Part shown: piece by piece, positions 42,123 to 52,038 of the stretch
How the letters are laid out: every line of letters begins with the position of its first letter
How positions within the stretch are numbered: position 1 is the stretch's first letter
Assembly (NCBI RefSeq): GCF_001562055.1
Contig: NZ_LLWE01000024.1
Location: forward strand, 532,672 to 596,671
Length of the DNA stretch: 64,000 bases
Reading direction: 5' to 3'
Origin: Polycladidibacter stylochi
Lineage (GTDB): Bacteria > Pseudomonadota > Alphaproteobacteria > Rhizobiales > Stappiaceae
Translations under genes and position numbers: made by a program
The notes under the pieces: generated by a model
Told to the model about the DNA's origin: nothing
Seen by the model: the letters and a program-made list of their open reading frames with translations, nothing else
Databases searched by the model: none

Positions 42123-43004
42123 ATGAAACGCGTTCAATTTAGACACTCTTTGCTGCCTTATTTTCTGTTAATTCCGCAGCTTTCCATTATCGGCCTGTTT
42201 TTTCTGTGGCCGGCAGGTGAGGCAATTCGTGCCTCCTTTTACTTAGAAGATCCCTTCGGGTTTGGCTCAACCTTTGTGGGCATGGATAATTACATCGATA
42301 CCATGTCAAATGCTGAGTATTTGAATACTGCATGGTTCACGCTAATCTTCACGGTGGTTGTTGCCTTTTTCTCCCTTTCTATATCGTTGTTGCTTGCTGT
42401 TAAAGCGGATGCAGTACTGCACGCTCGCTCCAGCTACCGCACACTACTCATGTGGGTCTATGCGATTGCGCCGCCGGTTGCTGGCTTGGTGAGTTTGATG
42501 CTGTTCGACCAACATTTGGGACCGATTACGGATTTAGCTGCGCTCTTTGGTTGGGAGCTGCGCTTGGGGGTCAACGGGTTCGATACAGCTTTTGTGATGA
42601 GCACCACGGCAATATGGAAGCAAATCCCGGTGAACTTCATTTTCTTCCTGTCCGGCCTGCAAAGTGTACCGAAATCTATACAGGAAGCGGCAGCAATAGA
42701 TTGCAAATCAGGCACAAGGCGTTTTTGGTCTGTCACATTTCCGCTGTTGGCACCAACAGGCTTCTTTCTTCTTATCATCAACATCACTTACGCTTTGTTC
42801 GATACCTTCGGCATTATTGATGTGCTGATTAAAAGTGAGCCTGGTAACAACCCGATCACTCTGGTTTACAAAGTTTACAACGATGCGTTCCGCGGGAACG
42901 ATTTGGGGGGCTCTTCGGCTCAATCCGTTGTGTTGATGATCCTGGTCTTTATTCTGACAATCATTCAGTTCCGAATGATTGAGCGCAAAGTGCACTACAA
43001 CTAG
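42123..43004 (+). CDS. ugpA: Glycerol-3-phosphate ABC transporter permease
   Basis: The 293-residue membrane protein has six predicted helices and the permease EAA loop EAAAIDCKSGTRRFWSVTFPLL. It is the first of the two permease subunits. No strong ribosome site precedes the ATG. It ends ten bases before ugpE. Confidence 0.93.
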   Translation: MKRVQFRHSLLPYFLLIPQLSIIGLFFLWPAGEAIRASFYLEDPFGFGSTFVGMDNYIDTMSNAEYLNTAWFTLIFTVVVAFFSLSISLLLAVKADAVLHARSSYRTLLMWVYAIAPPVAGLVSLMLFDQHLGPITDLAALFGWELRLGVNGFDTAFVMSTTAIWKQIPVNFIFFLSGLQSVPKSIQEAAAIDCKSGTRRFWSVTFPLLAPTGFFLLIINITYALFDTFGIIDVLIKSEPGNNPITLVYKVYNDAFRGNDLGGSSAQSVVLMILVFILTIIQFRMIERKVHYN

Positions 43005-43014
43005 GGAGCTGAAA

Positions 43015-43857
43015 ATGAGACGTGTTCACTTTTGGGATCACTTGATCCTCATCTTGGGTTCTCTATTAATGCTGATGCCCATTCTTTATGCCTTTATGAC
43101 ATCGACACATGATCCGGTATCAATTTTCCGCAATGGCATGCAGCTATCGCCTGGTGGTCACTTTTTCGAGACCTACCATACGATTTTAACAAAGGCAGGC
43201 GGTTTTACTAAAGAAGTAACCGGTGTGACAATGTTCTGGAACTCGATGATTCTAGGTATTGGCTTTGCGGTTGGTAAAATCGTCATTTCCATGATGGCTG
43301 CCTACGCCATTGTGTATTTTCGCTTACCATTTGCCAGCTTCTTCTTCTGGATTATTTTCTCGTCCCTACTGCTGCCGTTAGAGGTGCGTATCCTGCCTTC
43401 CTATGAGATTGTGCAGTCAATGGGGATGATGAACTCCTATGCTGGCCTTATCATTCCGTTGATTGCATCGGCGACAGGTACTTTCTATTTCCGTCAGTTT
43501 TTTAAGTCAGTGCCTGATGAATTGGTGGAAGCTGCCAGAATAGACGGTGCCGGTCCTGTAAAGTTCTTCTTGGATATATTGGTCCCGCTGTCACGCACAA
43601 TGATTGCCGCAATTTTTATCATCATGTTTGTTTATGGCTGGAACCAGTATCTCTGGCCCACTCTGATTACGACTGATGAAAGTTTCTTCACACTTGTACG
43701 CGGCATTAAGCAAATTACACAGGTCTATGCAGAATCGCGCCTGCCAAAGGTAAACGAGGCCATGGCTTTGTCCATCCTTGCAATGCTACCGCCTATTCTA
43801 GTTGTTATTATTTTCCAATCTTGGTTCGTTAAGGGCCTCGTAGAAAGCGAAAAGTGA
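43015..43857 (+). CDS. ugpE: Glycerol-3-phosphate ABC transporter permease
   Basis: The 280-residue second permease subunit starts [20 protein letters not shown] after GGGAG; the open frame extends 12 codons into ugpA, but the ribosome site fixes this start. It has six helices and the EAA loop [22 protein letters not shown]. It pairs with UgpA in the membrane. Confidence 0.94.
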   Translation: MRRVHFWDHLILILGSLLMLMPILYAFMTSTHDPVSIFRNGMQLSPGGHFFETYHTILTKAGGFTKEVTGVTMFWNSMILGIGFAVGKIVISMMAAYAIVYFRLPFASFFFWIIFSSLLLPLEVRILPSYEIVQSMGMMNSYAGLIIPLIASATGTFYFRQFFKSVPDELVEAARIDGAGPVKFFLDILVPLSRTMIAAIFIIMFVYGWNQYLWPTLITTDESFFTLVRGIKQITQVYAESRLPKVNEAMALSILAMLPPILVVIIFQSWFVKGLVESEK

Positions 43858-43864
43858 GTTACCC

Positions 43865-44965
43865 ATGGCTGTTATTTCTCTTCAAGATGTGCGCAAGGTC
43901 TATGCGGGTAACGTGGAGGCTGTAAAAGGTGTTTCGCTCACAATAGAAAATGGTGAGTTTATTGTTTTGGTTGGCCCTTCAGGATGCGGTAAATCTACCC
44001 TACTGCGCATGGTGGCGGGCCTTGAGGAAATTACCTCGGGGACTGTTCAAATTGGTGGCAGTGTTGTGAATAAGGTTGAGCCGGCCGATCGCGATATTGC
44101 CATGGTTTTCCAAAACTATGCCCTCTATCCACATATGAGCGTTTACGATAACATGGCCTATGGCTTGAAGAACCGGGGCATGGATAGGGATGAAATTGCC
44201 AATCGTGTTCGCATTGCCGCCAATAAGCTGGAGATTGCGGAGTACCTAGACCGTAAACCCCGTGCTTTATCGGGGGGGCAGCGTCAGCGTGTGGCCATGG
44301 GGCGGGCGATTGTTCGCGAACCCAAAGCCTTTTTGTTTGATGAACCCCTGTCCAATTTGGATGCAAAGTTACGCGTGCAAATGCGTCTGGAAATAAAAAA
44401 ACTACAAAAATCGCTCGGGACCACCAGTCTTTACGTCACACACGACCAGTTGGAAGCGATGACACTTGCAGATCGACTCGTGGTGTTGAATGGTGGTGTG
44501 GTTGAACAAATTGGAACGCCGATTGAAGTCTATGAAAAACCACAGTCGACTTTCGTTGCCAGCTTTATTGGCTCTCCAGCTATGAACTTCTTGCCAGTAA
44601 CCAACGTGGGTACTCACTGGCGTTTGCAGCAAGGTTCAGGTTTGCGCGTGCATTTCGATACCGACGTGAATGAACTCACCTTAGGTGTACGGCCAGAGGA
44701 CTTTACTATTGCGAATGGACCACAAAGCGATGAGGCTCTTTCGGCTTCACTTCTTGTTTCCGCTGTTGAACTTGTTGGGGCCGAAAGCTTTGTTCATGGG
44801 ACACTTGGTGAAACCGGTCCTGAAATTATTGTTCGTGTTCATGGTAAAGCCGGTTATGTGGCTGGGGAAACACTGGCGTTAACGGCCTCATATGAGAAGT
44901 TGCATTTTTTTGATACAAAAACGGGAAAGTGTTTAAAAGTATCCCCGAGCAGGGCAATAGCCTGA
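43865..44965 (+). CDS. ugpC: Glycerol-3-phosphate ABC transporter ATPase
   Basis: The 366-residue ATPase has Walker [11 protein letters not shown]-loop [12 protein letters not shown], signature [14 protein letters not shown], Walker [17 protein letters not shown] and the His switch TSLYVTHDQ. The C-terminal part after about residue 240 is the OB-fold regulatory domain of the MalK type. It lies seven bases after ugpE. Confidence 0.95.
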   Translation: MAVISLQDVRKVYAGNVEAVKGVSLTIENGEFIVLVGPSGCGKSTLLRMVAGLEEITSGTVQIGGSVVNKVEPADRDIAMVFQNYALYPHMSVYDNMAYGLKNRGMDRDEIANRVRIAANKLEIAEYLDRKPRALSGGQRQRVAMGRAIVREPKAFLFDEPLSNLDAKLRVQMRLEIKKLQKSLGTTSLYVTHDQLEAMTLADRLVVLNGGVVEQIGTPIEVYEKPQSTFVASFIGSPAMNFLPVTNVGTHWRLQQGSGLRVHFDTDVNELTLGVRPEDFTIANGPQSDEALSASLLVSAVELVGAESFVHGTLGETGPEIIVRVHGKAGYVAGETLALTASYEKLHFFDTKTGKCLKVSPSRAIA

Positions 44966-45055
44966 TGTGTTTCGCTAAAAACGTGTGTGGTAAGCCAGCC
45001 GCGTCATTTTGCAATCTGTAATACATAATTATACTTGCTATAACGTCTATTGAAA

Positions 45056-45104
45056 TAGCCAGCTAAAACACTTCTACAATGTAAATATGTTTAGCCAGCC
45101 AAAA
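45056..45104 (+). repeat. Direct repeat pair upstream of hutW
   Basis: TAGCCAGCTAAAA (45056-45068) recurs as TAGCCAGCCAAAA (45092-45104), 12 of 13 bases alike, with starts 36 bases apart. The second copy ends 25 bases before the hutW start, so the pair may be binding sites for an iron or haem regulator. Confidence 0.4.
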
Positions 45105-45129
45105 GCAGACAGAGCTTAGGCAAGTAGAA

Positions 45130-46491
45130 GTGGTATTATCGCAGGACTTTAAGGCGTCGCTAGAGGGCAACCCGCTTACAAACGCTTTTAAAAAACGTAT
45201 CAGCCATATGCCGGGGACGGCTATGTCCCCGGTACCGCCAGAGAAAACAGCAGCTTGTTGGGAAGAGTTAAAACAAGAAGAGCGTGTAGGTCCATCTGTG
45301 ATGTATTTACATGTACCCTTTTGTGCAAACCACTGCCTATTTTGCGGTTTTTACATCAACAAGTGGCAAGGGGATGTGTCACGGGCTTATGCTGATGCTT
45401 TGATTAAAGAGCTATATCTTGAAGTGGATAGCCCAAGTGTTGGAACGGCACCTATTAATGCAGTTTATTTTGGTGGTGGCACACCAACTGCCCTAGAGGC
45501 TCATGACCTAGCACGTATTATCAAAGAAATTCGACGCCTCTATCCCCTTGCACCAGATTGCGAGATTACTGTTGAAGGGCGAATTTACCATTTTGATGAA
45601 GAGAAAATAACGGCTTGTCTTGAAGCTGGTGCCAATCGTTTTTCAATTGGCGTTCAGTCTTTTGACGATAAAACGCGTCGACGTATGGGCCGTAAAGTCA
45701 GTGGTTCACGAGCGATTGAGTTTTTCAATCAGCTAAGTGATATGAACCAAGCTGCTGTAATTTGTGACTTGATGCTGGGCTTGCCCTATCAAACACAAGC
45801 TGTTTGGCAAAATGACTTGGATACAGTCAGCTCGCTGAATTTAGATGGTGTTGATCTTTATGCACTTTCCCTGTTTCCCGGAACGCCGCTTGATTTGGCA
45901 ATAAAAAAAGGGGCATGCGAGAGTGCTGCCACTATGCAAGAGCAAGCAGAAATGTATGGCCAAGGCTGGGAGCAACTACGCACTTGGGGATGGCATCAGC
46001 TGAGCAGTAGCCATTGGGCGAAAACGACACGAGAACGAAACCTCTACAATCGGTTGATTAAAACGGGTGCCCACACACTGGCGTTCGGTTCGGGGGCAGG
46101 GGGTATGCTGAATGGGCAATCCTATGCCTTGGAACGAAACTTGCAAAACTATTATGACCTGCTGGCTCACAATCAAAAGCCTCTGGCTAGGTTATTGACC
46201 CCTGACCCGCTTGCCAAAGTATTTAATAGTCTTTCAGCGGCTGTAGAAAACATGCACCTAGACTTTGACTTAATAGGGAAGAGTCATCCATTAGCCTCTG
46301 ACTATTTACGCTTCATACAACCTATGCTTGAAAATTGGGTGCAAGCTGGCCTAATTACAACAGATAAGCACCCTAGGCTAACTAAAGCAGGTTGTTTTTG
46401 GCATAGCACTTTGCTGGTTGCCCTAAAAAGCTCATTTAAGAGTTTTTTGGCCGAGCAAGAAACCCTGTTGAATCTAAACTGTGCAAACTAA
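45130..46491 (+). CDS. hutW: HutW/ChuW-like radical SAM enzyme (anaerobic haem degradation)
   Basis: The 453-residue protein has the radical SAM motif HVPFCANHCLFCGF (Cys65, Cys69, Cys72), then YFGGGTPTALEA, ITVEGRIYHFDEEK and FSIGVQSFDDKTRRRMGRK. The N-terminal NPLTNAFKKR and VPPE part is typical of HutW/ChuW, which opens haem anaerobically to a linear tetrapyrrole and frees iron, and is distinct from HemN/HemW. The start is GTG without a strong ribosome site; the matching N-terminus supports it. The haem carrier hutX follows. Confidence 0.85.
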   Translation: MVLSQDFKASLEGNPLTNAFKKRISHMPGTAMSPVPPEKTAACWEELKQEERVGPSVMYLHVPFCANHCLFCGFYINKWQGDVSRAYADALIKELYLEVDSPSVGTAPINAVYFGGGTPTALEAHDLARIIKEIRRLYPLAPDCEITVEGRIYHFDEEKITACLEAGANRFSIGVQSFDDKTRRRMGRKVSGSRAIEFFNQLSDMNQAAVICDLMLGLPYQTQAVWQNDLDTVSSLNLDGVDLYALSLFPGTPLDLAIKKGACESAATMQEQAEMYGQGWEQLRTWGWHQLSSSHWAKTTRERNLYNRLIKTGAHTLAFGSGAGGMLNGQSYALERNLQNYYDLLAHNQKPLARLLTPDPLAKVFNSLSAAVENMHLDFDLIGKSHPLASDYLRFIQPMLENWVQAGLITTDKHPRLTKAGCFWHSTLLVALKSSFKSFLAEQETLLNLNCAN

Positions 46492-46501
46492 AGGACGGAA
46501 T

Positions 46502-47014
46502 ATGACTGAAACCACAACAAAACTGAAAGAAATTCTGGCAGAAAAGCCGGATGCATTTTTAGAGGCTCTTGCTGAAGAGCATCAAGTGAGTATGCAGGCT
46601 GTTTTACATAGCCTACCTGAAGGATTGTACCGGGCAGCTGCCGGTGAGCATTTTATGGCGCTTATGGAAGACCTTCCTAATTGGGGGACCATGCGCATTA
46701 TTTGCTCGACGCCAGATATGGTCTATGAAGTTGCTTCTTCATTTCCAGAGGGCAGTGTTTCCAGAGGCTTTTATAATTTAAAATCTACTAATGGTTTTAG
46801 TGGCCATATTAAAGAGGATGCCTGCAAAGAGATTGGTTTTCTTCGCCGGCCGTTTTTTGGCAAAGAGACAGCTTGTATCATGTTGTTGAATGCGAAGGGC
46901 GATTGCTACTTAAAAGTCTTCTTAGGTCGCAATGAAGATCGTAGCCTCAAGCAAGACCAGCTTGAAAAGCTTGAAGCTCTTTGCGAGAAATTTGCTGCAA
47001 ACTATCCCCAATAA
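46502..47014 (+). CDS. hutX: HutX-family intracellular haem carrier
   Basis: The 170-residue protein starts at ATG after AAGGAC and shows LPEGLYRAAAGEHFMALMEDLPNWG and the FLRRPFFGKETACIMLLN segment of the HutX/ChuX family, which receives haem and shuttles it to cytosolic haem-degrading enzymes. The gene follows hutW by ten bases, and the two are surely co-transcribed. No TonB receptor, haem ABC importer or HutZ is in the window. Confidence 0.88.
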   Translation: MTETTTKLKEILAEKPDAFLEALAEEHQVSMQAVLHSLPEGLYRAAAGEHFMALMEDLPNWGTMRIICSTPDMVYEVASSFPEGSVSRGFYNLKSTNGFSGHIKEDACKEIGFLRRPFFGKETACIMLLNAKGDCYLKVFLGRNEDRSLKQDQLEKLEALCEKFAANYPQ

Positions 47015-47152
47015 GGTGAAAGAGCTGGGCGCAATAACGGCGCTCAGCTTGAAACCAGTTCAGTTAATCGCCATATTCAAGGTCGAAAAGGCTTCACTGC
47101 CACTGGATGCTTGCGAGGTCCAGACAAGGTCGCTTAAGAAAGGACTTTGAAG

Positions 47153-47581
47153 ATGACGCGCGTTTCAGCGTTTTCTAGCCCATTTATGTTGGGCTTTGAT
47201 GATATAGAAAGAGTTTTAGACAGGGTGAGTAAAGCAGCAAATGATGGCTACCCACCTTACAATATTGAGCGGATACCATCTGTTCATGATGGCGGCGATG
47301 TCATTCGTATCACACTCGCTGTTGCTGGTTTTACCAGAGAGCAACTTGAGGTATCTGTCGAAGAATCCCAGTTAGTCATTCGCGGCCGTCAGCAAGATGA
47401 TAAACAACGCCAATACCTTCACCGTGGTATAGCTGCGAGGCAGTTCCAACGTGCTTTTGTGCTCGCCGAGGGAATAGAAATACTAGGTGCCGATTTACGT
47501 GATGGCCTTTTATCGATAGATTTGGCACGCCCAGAACCGGAACGTATCGTTCGCCGCATCGAAATCTCCTCAAGCGAGTAA
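47153..47581 (+). CDS. Small heat-shock protein, Hsp20 family
   Basis: The 142-residue alpha-crystallin-type chaperone has VSAFSSPFMLGFDDIERVLDRV at the N-terminus, the beta-sandwich with IRITLAVAGFTREQLEVSVEESQLVIRG and ARQFQRAFVLAEGIEI, ending in the acidic ISSSE. It holds unfolded proteins under stress. The start ATG lies eight bases after AAAGGA. DUF1150 follows, the usual pairing in Rhizobiales. Confidence 0.94.
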   Translation: MTRVSAFSSPFMLGFDDIERVLDRVSKAANDGYPPYNIERIPSVHDGGDVIRITLAVAGFTREQLEVSVEESQLVIRGRQQDDKQRQYLHRGIAARQFQRAFVLAEGIEILGADLRDGLLSIDLARPEPERIVRRIEISSSE

Positions 47582-47881
47582 TCATTAACGCTTTCAGACT
47601 TAACGGAAACGAATAATCCGCTGAATTTTCATGAACCCATTGAAGCTGTTGTAAAAACCATTTTGCAATAGCTTTTCGCTATGTGTTAACTTCCTTAACC
47701 ATAATGTAAGATTCGCACACAGAAAGCAGCCATATATTCAAATTCCAGCATTTACGTAGCCCAAGGACTCGGGTACCCATCAGGGCAAGAATTCAAACAA
47801 TGCTCATACCAAAGCTGAAGGTTATTTCGACAGCTTAGCTCTAATAAATGGTTTGAGGATTGCTATTGGGGAAAGGCCTGT
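47582..47881. other. 300-base gap before the DUF1150 gene
   Basis: No open frame or tRNA is seen. A GTTAACTTCCTTAACC stretch near 47686-47701 resembles a half-spaced TTAA pair, but the spacing is not that of CtrA sites. Confidence 0.5.
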
Positions 47882-48145
47882 ATGAGTCAACATCACGAAC
47901 AACGACTGCTTGATCACCAAGATGAGGTGCTTGAAGAAGTTGGCATCGGTGAGCTAGCATATGTACGTGAACTTACCCGTAACGACATTTGCTCTTTATT
48001 CCCTGAATCCGATTTGTCAGGAATTGAGTTGCCATCTTGGGCGTTGGTCTCTGCCGACGGCACGCCAATTGTTCTTACAGATACACGATTTGCAGCATTA
48101 GCAGAGGCGTTCGAGCATAAACTGAAAACGGTTAGTGTTCATTAA
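47882..48145 (+). CDS. DUF1150 family protein
   Basis: The 87-residue protein has VGIGELAYVRELTRNDICSLFPE and LPSWALVSADGTPIVLTDTR, the pattern of this small alphaproteobacterial family found after Hsp20 genes. It has no membrane segment or signal; its function is unknown. Confidence 0.85.
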   Translation: MSQHHEQRLLDHQDEVLEEVGIGELAYVRELTRNDICSLFPESDLSGIELPSWALVSADGTPIVLTDTRFAALAEAFEHKLKTVSVH

Positions 48146-48192
48146 GCTTGTTCAGATGAATTGCAAAACTTGAGTTAAGTACGCCAATAGAA

Positions 48193-48219
48193 AAGCCGCC
48201 AGCAAACAGCTCGCGGCTT
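48193..48219. terminator. Bidirectional terminator between DUF1150 and ptsN
   Basis: AAGCCGC pairs with GCGGCTT over a 13-base loop, with T-rich sequence on each side, between the two convergent genes. Confidence 0.7.
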
Positions 48220-48238
48220 CTTTAATATCTGGAATAAA

Positions 48239-48706
48239 TCAGCTTGCGCTTACTGGCGCTATGGGCTGCGTCAGTAGTGCGTACAGTGCGTCTGCATCCG
48301 TTGTGGCGCGTAGCTTGCTGGCCACATCGCTATTTCGCAGCAGTCGGGCAATTTTCGCCAAAGCCTTCAAATGATCTGCCCCAGCGCCTTCGGGCGCTAG
48401 TAACACGAAAATTAGATCAACAGGCTGGTCATCCAAACTATCAAACTCAATGGGCTTTTCCAGACGTGCGAAAAGACCATAAAGGTTGGTGAGTGACGTC
48501 ATCTTTCCGTGTGGTATAGCTATGCCATTACCAACTCCGGTTGAGCCAAGCCGTTCGCGCTGCAGCAAGGTGTCAAAGATATCGCGGTCAGACTCGCCAC
48601 AAATTGGCGCGGCCTTTTCTGCGAGTTCTTGAAGAGCTTGTTTTTTGCTATTCGCCCTCAGATTAGCAATGATGCCTTCCGGCTTGATTAGTTCGCTCAG
48701 ATCCAT
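48239..48706 (-). CDS. ptsN: PTS EIIA-Ntr (nitrogen regulatory)
   Basis: The 155-residue EIIA of fructose type has the phospho-His in GVGNGIAIPHGKM and DLIFVLLAPEGAGADHLKALA. In the PTS-Ntr chain it receives phosphate from NPr/HPr and regulates K+ transport and other processes. It follows hpf and rpoN, its conserved partners. Confidence 0.95.
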   Translation of the reverse strand: MDLSELIKPEGIIANLRANSKKQALQELAEKAAPICGESDRDIFDTLLQRERLGSTGVGNGIAIPHGKMTSLTNLYGLFARLEKPIEFDSLDDQPVDLIFVLLAPEGAGADHLKALAKIARLLRNSDVASKLRATTDADALYALLTQPIAPVSAS

Positions 48707-48730
48707 TCCCTGATCCGTTCTATATAATTA

Positions 48731-48752
48731 CAAAGCCGGCGAACCGGCTTTG
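48731..48752 (-). terminator. Hairpin between hpf and ptsN
   Basis: CAAAGCCGG/CCGGCTTTG around a CGAA loop is very stable, but the flank on the minus strand is only TAATTATAT, so termination is probably partial. Confidence 0.55.
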
Positions 48753-48783
48753 CATCTTTTAAACTGGTTTATCAGAACCGAAT

Positions 48784-49362
48784 TTAGGCTTCAGTGCCAG
48801 TCAATCCTGGGTCAATCCAGCCCACATTACCGTCATTGCGACGGAAGACAACATTTACACCACCATTGCCAGCATTGCGGAAGACAACAACAGGTGCTTC
48901 GCTCAGGTCAAGTTCCATGACAGCCATCCCAACTGTCATTGTCTTAACTTTAGAGGTCGTCTCTGCTACAACTACAGGGTTGTAATCGGCTGGGACTTCC
49001 TCTTCTTCTTCCGGATCGGCAAGGACATAAGAAGCTGCTTCAAACGCTTTTGCGCTTTGCTGTGCTGCATTATGGGCCTTTAGTTTTCGATTATATCGGC
49101 GCAGACGCTTTTCAATACGTTCTGCAGCAATATCAAAACTGTGCCTTGGGTCTTGGCTTTCTCCAGATACTTGCAACACAACGCCGGTTGATAAGTGAAG
49201 TGTGCACTCTGAACGGAATCCAGATCCCTCCCGTGCAATCGTTACATGCCCCGTATGCGTTCCTGGAAAATAACGTTCCAGTGCTTCGGAAATCCGGTTT
49301 TCGACGTGGCTGCGAGTAGCATCACCAATGTCCACGCTTCTTCCCGAGATTTGGATTGTCAT
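48784..49362 (-). CDS. hpf: Ribosome hibernation-promoting factor, long form
   Basis: The 192-residue protein starts MTIQISGRSVDIGDATRSHVENRI, has the ribosome-binding fold and basic RRYNRKLKAH linker, then an acidic stretch and a C-terminal dimerisation domain (VVVFRNAGNGGVNVVFRRNDGNVG). This long form gives 100S ribosomes. The open frame extends 20 codons further; the ATG chosen has a GAGG site. It belongs to the rpoN-hpf-ptsN group. Confidence 0.94.
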   Translation of the reverse strand: MTIQISGRSVDIGDATRSHVENRISEALERYFPGTHTGHVTIAREGSGFRSECTLHLSTGVVLQVSGESQDPRHSFDIAAERIEKRLRRYNRKLKAHNAAQQSAKAFEAASYVLADPEEEEEVPADYNPVVVAETTSKVKTMTVGMAVMELDLSEAPVVVFRNAGNGGVNVVFRRNDGNVGWIDPGLTGTEA

Positions 49363-49582
49363 GGGAACCTCATTCGTTGGTTTCGACTGAATTTTGGTTG
49401 TTGCTACAAAGGCAGGAGCCAACGCTCACAACAACACCTACAGCATGGACCACCTTGGCCAAAAGCGCTACTCTTTTCATATCGCCAAGTAACGCGGCTA
49501 AGTACGCTCTGAAGCAGCTAAAGTCAATAGTCGCCTACGAAAAGTCATAGGCAATTACTATTATCATATATATTACATATAG

Positions 49583-51118
49583 TTAAATGATGGAGCGCTT
49601 TTGTCGTCGTCGCTGTACAGAGGAGGGTATGTTTAAGGCCTCCCTATATTTGGCTACGGTTCGACGCGCAATATCCACACCCTCAGCATGCAATGCTTTT
49701 ACAATTGCATCGTCAGAAAGGATTTTTTTAGGGCTTTCAGCATCAATCATCCGTTTAATCTTGTCTCGTACGGCTTCTGAAGAATGCGTTTCTCCGCCTT
49801 CTGATGACGCAATTGCCGTTGTAAAAAAATATTTTAACTCGTAAATACCACGGGGAGTGGACAAATATTTGTTAGAGGTGACGCGGCTCACCGTCGACTC
49901 ATGCATGCCTATTGCTTCGGCAACTACCTTCAAATTTAAAGGCCGTAAATACTGTACACCATGAGATAAAAATTGGTCTTGCTGTCTTACAATCTCGCCG
50001 CATACTTTAAGTATTGTACTTGCACGTTGTTCAAGGGCTTTCGTGAGCCAGTTGGCAGTTTGCAAACGTTCAATAAAGTAGGAATTTTCCTCATCATCGC
50101 GTTTGGATTTGCTAATATTCGCGTAATAATCCTGGTTAATGAGTACCTTGGGTAAGGCATCACTATTTAGCTCAACCCGCCAACCCAATTGACCGTCGCT
50201 TTTGACAACAGCATCAGGCACAACAGTTTGTAATGGCTCATGTGTGAAATGGCTTCCTGGTCGTGGATCCAAGTTTTTAATTTCACAGACCATGTCTTTA
50301 AGGTCTTCATCATCAACTTGACAAAGGACCTTCAGCTTCTGCAAATCATGTTTTGCAAGCAGCTCAATATTGTCGATCAACTTTTCGATAGCCGGATCAA
50401 AACGGTTCTTTTCTTTTAATTGTAGAGTGAGACACTCTTGCAGCGAGCGGGCAAACAGCCCCGGTGGCTCCAGCCTTTGCAAGCGCTCCAGAACAAAATT
50501 TACCGCATCGGGGGTAAGGCCAAGTTGTTCACTGATCTCAAGAACACTAGCCTGTAAATATCCGTTGCCATCAAGCGAGCCACAAAGATGTTGTGCGATT
50601 AGCAGATCAATAGGGTCGCTCAATATCATATTGGCTTGTGACATCACTGCTTCTGTTAATGAAGGTTTGTCAGCTATAAATGCTTCTAGGTTATAATCAC
50701 TGTCACTTGTAATAGTGCCATGCGTTGGGGCTTGCCACATTAAATCTTTTGATGCTGCCAACGTACTGGTTGAAACAGGCAGTTGAGCAGCGTCGGGATA
50801 TAAACTTGCAACATCACTATCAAAGTTTTGTGCAACGGCTTCTCGACTGGTTTCAAGTTGGCTTTCAACCAAATCCCTGTCGAAGCCGTCTTCGCCTCTG
50901 TCTTGCTGTGAATCCTCTAAGGGCGTAGTTTCATTACTCGCAGGAAATGAATCTTCAGCTTCAGGGCGTTCTAAAAAGGGATTTGCCTCGAGTTCTTTAT
51001 CGACGAAAGACGTGAGCTCTAAATTGGAGTACTGCAACAGCTTAATGGCCTGCATTAATTGCGGCGTCATAACAAGCTGTTGGCTTTGCTTAAGAATAAG
51101 CTTGGGGGAAAGGACCAT
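49583..51118 (-). CDS. rpoN: RNA polymerase sigma-54 factor
   Basis: The 511-residue factor has the Gln/Leu-rich region I (LSPKLILKQSQQLVMTPQ), an acidic region II, the core-binding region and the HTH/RpoN box ARRTVAKYREAL near the C-terminus. It drives nitrogen and other activator-dependent genes. The ribosome site GGAGGTGA is excellent. It lies downstream of lptB, upstream of hpf and ptsN. Confidence 0.97.
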   Translation of the reverse strand: MVLSPKLILKQSQQLVMTPQLMQAIKLLQYSNLELTSFVDKELEANPFLERPEAEDSFPASNETTPLEDSQQDRGEDGFDRDLVESQLETSREAVAQNFDSDVASLYPDAAQLPVSTSTLAASKDLMWQAPTHGTITSDSDYNLEAFIADKPSLTEAVMSQANMILSDPIDLLIAQHLCGSLDGNGYLQASVLEISEQLGLTPDAVNFVLERLQRLEPPGLFARSLQECLTLQLKEKNRFDPAIEKLIDNIELLAKHDLQKLKVLCQVDDEDLKDMVCEIKNLDPRPGSHFTHEPLQTVVPDAVVKSDGQLGWRVELNSDALPKVLINQDYYANISKSKRDDEENSYFIERLQTANWLTKALEQRASTILKVCGEIVRQQDQFLSHGVQYLRPLNLKVVAEAIGMHESTVSRVTSNKYLSTPRGIYELKYFFTTAIASSEGGETHSSEAVRDKIKRMIDAESPKKILSDDAIVKALHAEGVDIARRTVAKYREALNIPSSVQRRRQKRSII

Positions 51119-51244
51119 AAATTGAAATCACCTCCAAGAGCCCAATGATTGGGTAAACACTGCCCGCAGCCACAAGCCCAAGCCACTTTGCATTACCCGA
51201 GCAAGTCTCCTCTGTAAATAAGATCAAGGAACTATCATTTGTTA

Positions 51245-52021
51245 TTATAGGGTAAACTGATCCCCAAGGTAAAGCCGTCGTACATCGGGATTACTGACAA
51301 TACTATGGGGCACACCTTCGGTTAGCACTTCTCCCGCAGCTATAATGTAGGCACGATCAATGAGGCCAAGTGTTTCGCGAACATTATGGTCGGTTATCAG
51401 CACACCAATACCACGTTCGGTGAGGTGACGTACCAACTGCTGGATATCGCCAACGGCTATCGGGTCGATACCGGCAAACGGTTCATCTAAGAGCATAAAT
51501 GAAGGACGACTCGCAAGGGCTCTTGCTATTTCAACACGTCGACGCTCACCACCAGATAAAGCGATACTGGGTGATTTACGAAGGTGCGTAACACCGAACT
51601 CTTCCAGTAGAGAGTCTAGATCATATTCGCGTTTTTTTCGGCTTGGCTCAACGACCTCTAATACAGCTCTGATGTTGTCTTCAACATTCAAGCCTCGAAA
51701 GATAGAGGCTTCCTGTGGCAAATACCCAATCCCCAATCGTGCCCTCCGGTACATGGGAAGGCGCGTCATATCAAAACCATCAAGTCTGATAGAGCCGTGA
51801 TCTGGGCGAATGAGGCCGGTAATCATGTAAAAGCAGGTGGTTTTACCCGCGCCGTTAGGCCCCAAAAGCCCCACAGCCTCGCCGCGTGCAACGGTGAGAC
51901 TAACGTGCTTGACTACTTGGCGGCGCTTATAACTCTTGCCGATACCTTCAATTTCAAGGCGTGTTTGTTTCAATTGCCCCTCTTGTGTTTTGAGGGTAGA
52001 TGCGTGGCTGTGTATTTCCAT
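51245..52021 (-). CDS. lptB: LPS export ABC transporter ATPase
   Basis: The 258-residue ATPase has LLGPNGAGKTTCFYMITG, LGIGYLPQEASIFRGLNVEDN, signature LSGGERRRVEIARALA and LLDEPFAGIDPIAV, followed by ITDHNVRETL, which is characteristic of LptB. It powers LPS extraction through LptFG. It follows lptA by 17 bases. Confidence 0.97.
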   Translation of the reverse strand: MEIHSHASTLKTQEGQLKQTRLEIEGIGKSYKRRQVVKHVSLTVARGEAVGLLGPNGAGKTTCFYMITGLIRPDHGSIRLDGFDMTRLPMYRRARLGIGYLPQEASIFRGLNVEDNIRAVLEVVEPSRKKREYDLDSLLEEFGVTHLRKSPSIALSGGERRRVEIARALASRPSFMLLDEPFAGIDPIAVGDIQQLVRHLTERGIGVLITDHNVRETLGLIDRAYIIAAGEVLTEGVPHSIVSNPDVRRLYLGDQFTL

Positions 52022-52038
52022 CGAAACGTCGCAAACCC

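Noticed and set aside
47015..47152. A ROSE RNA thermometer before the Hsp20 gene
   Set aside because: A CTGGA/TCCAG stem exists, but no anti-Shine-Dalgarno strand opposite AAAGGA was found.
47686..47701. A CtrA site (two TTAA elements)
   Set aside because: The TTAA elements are five bases apart instead of seven.
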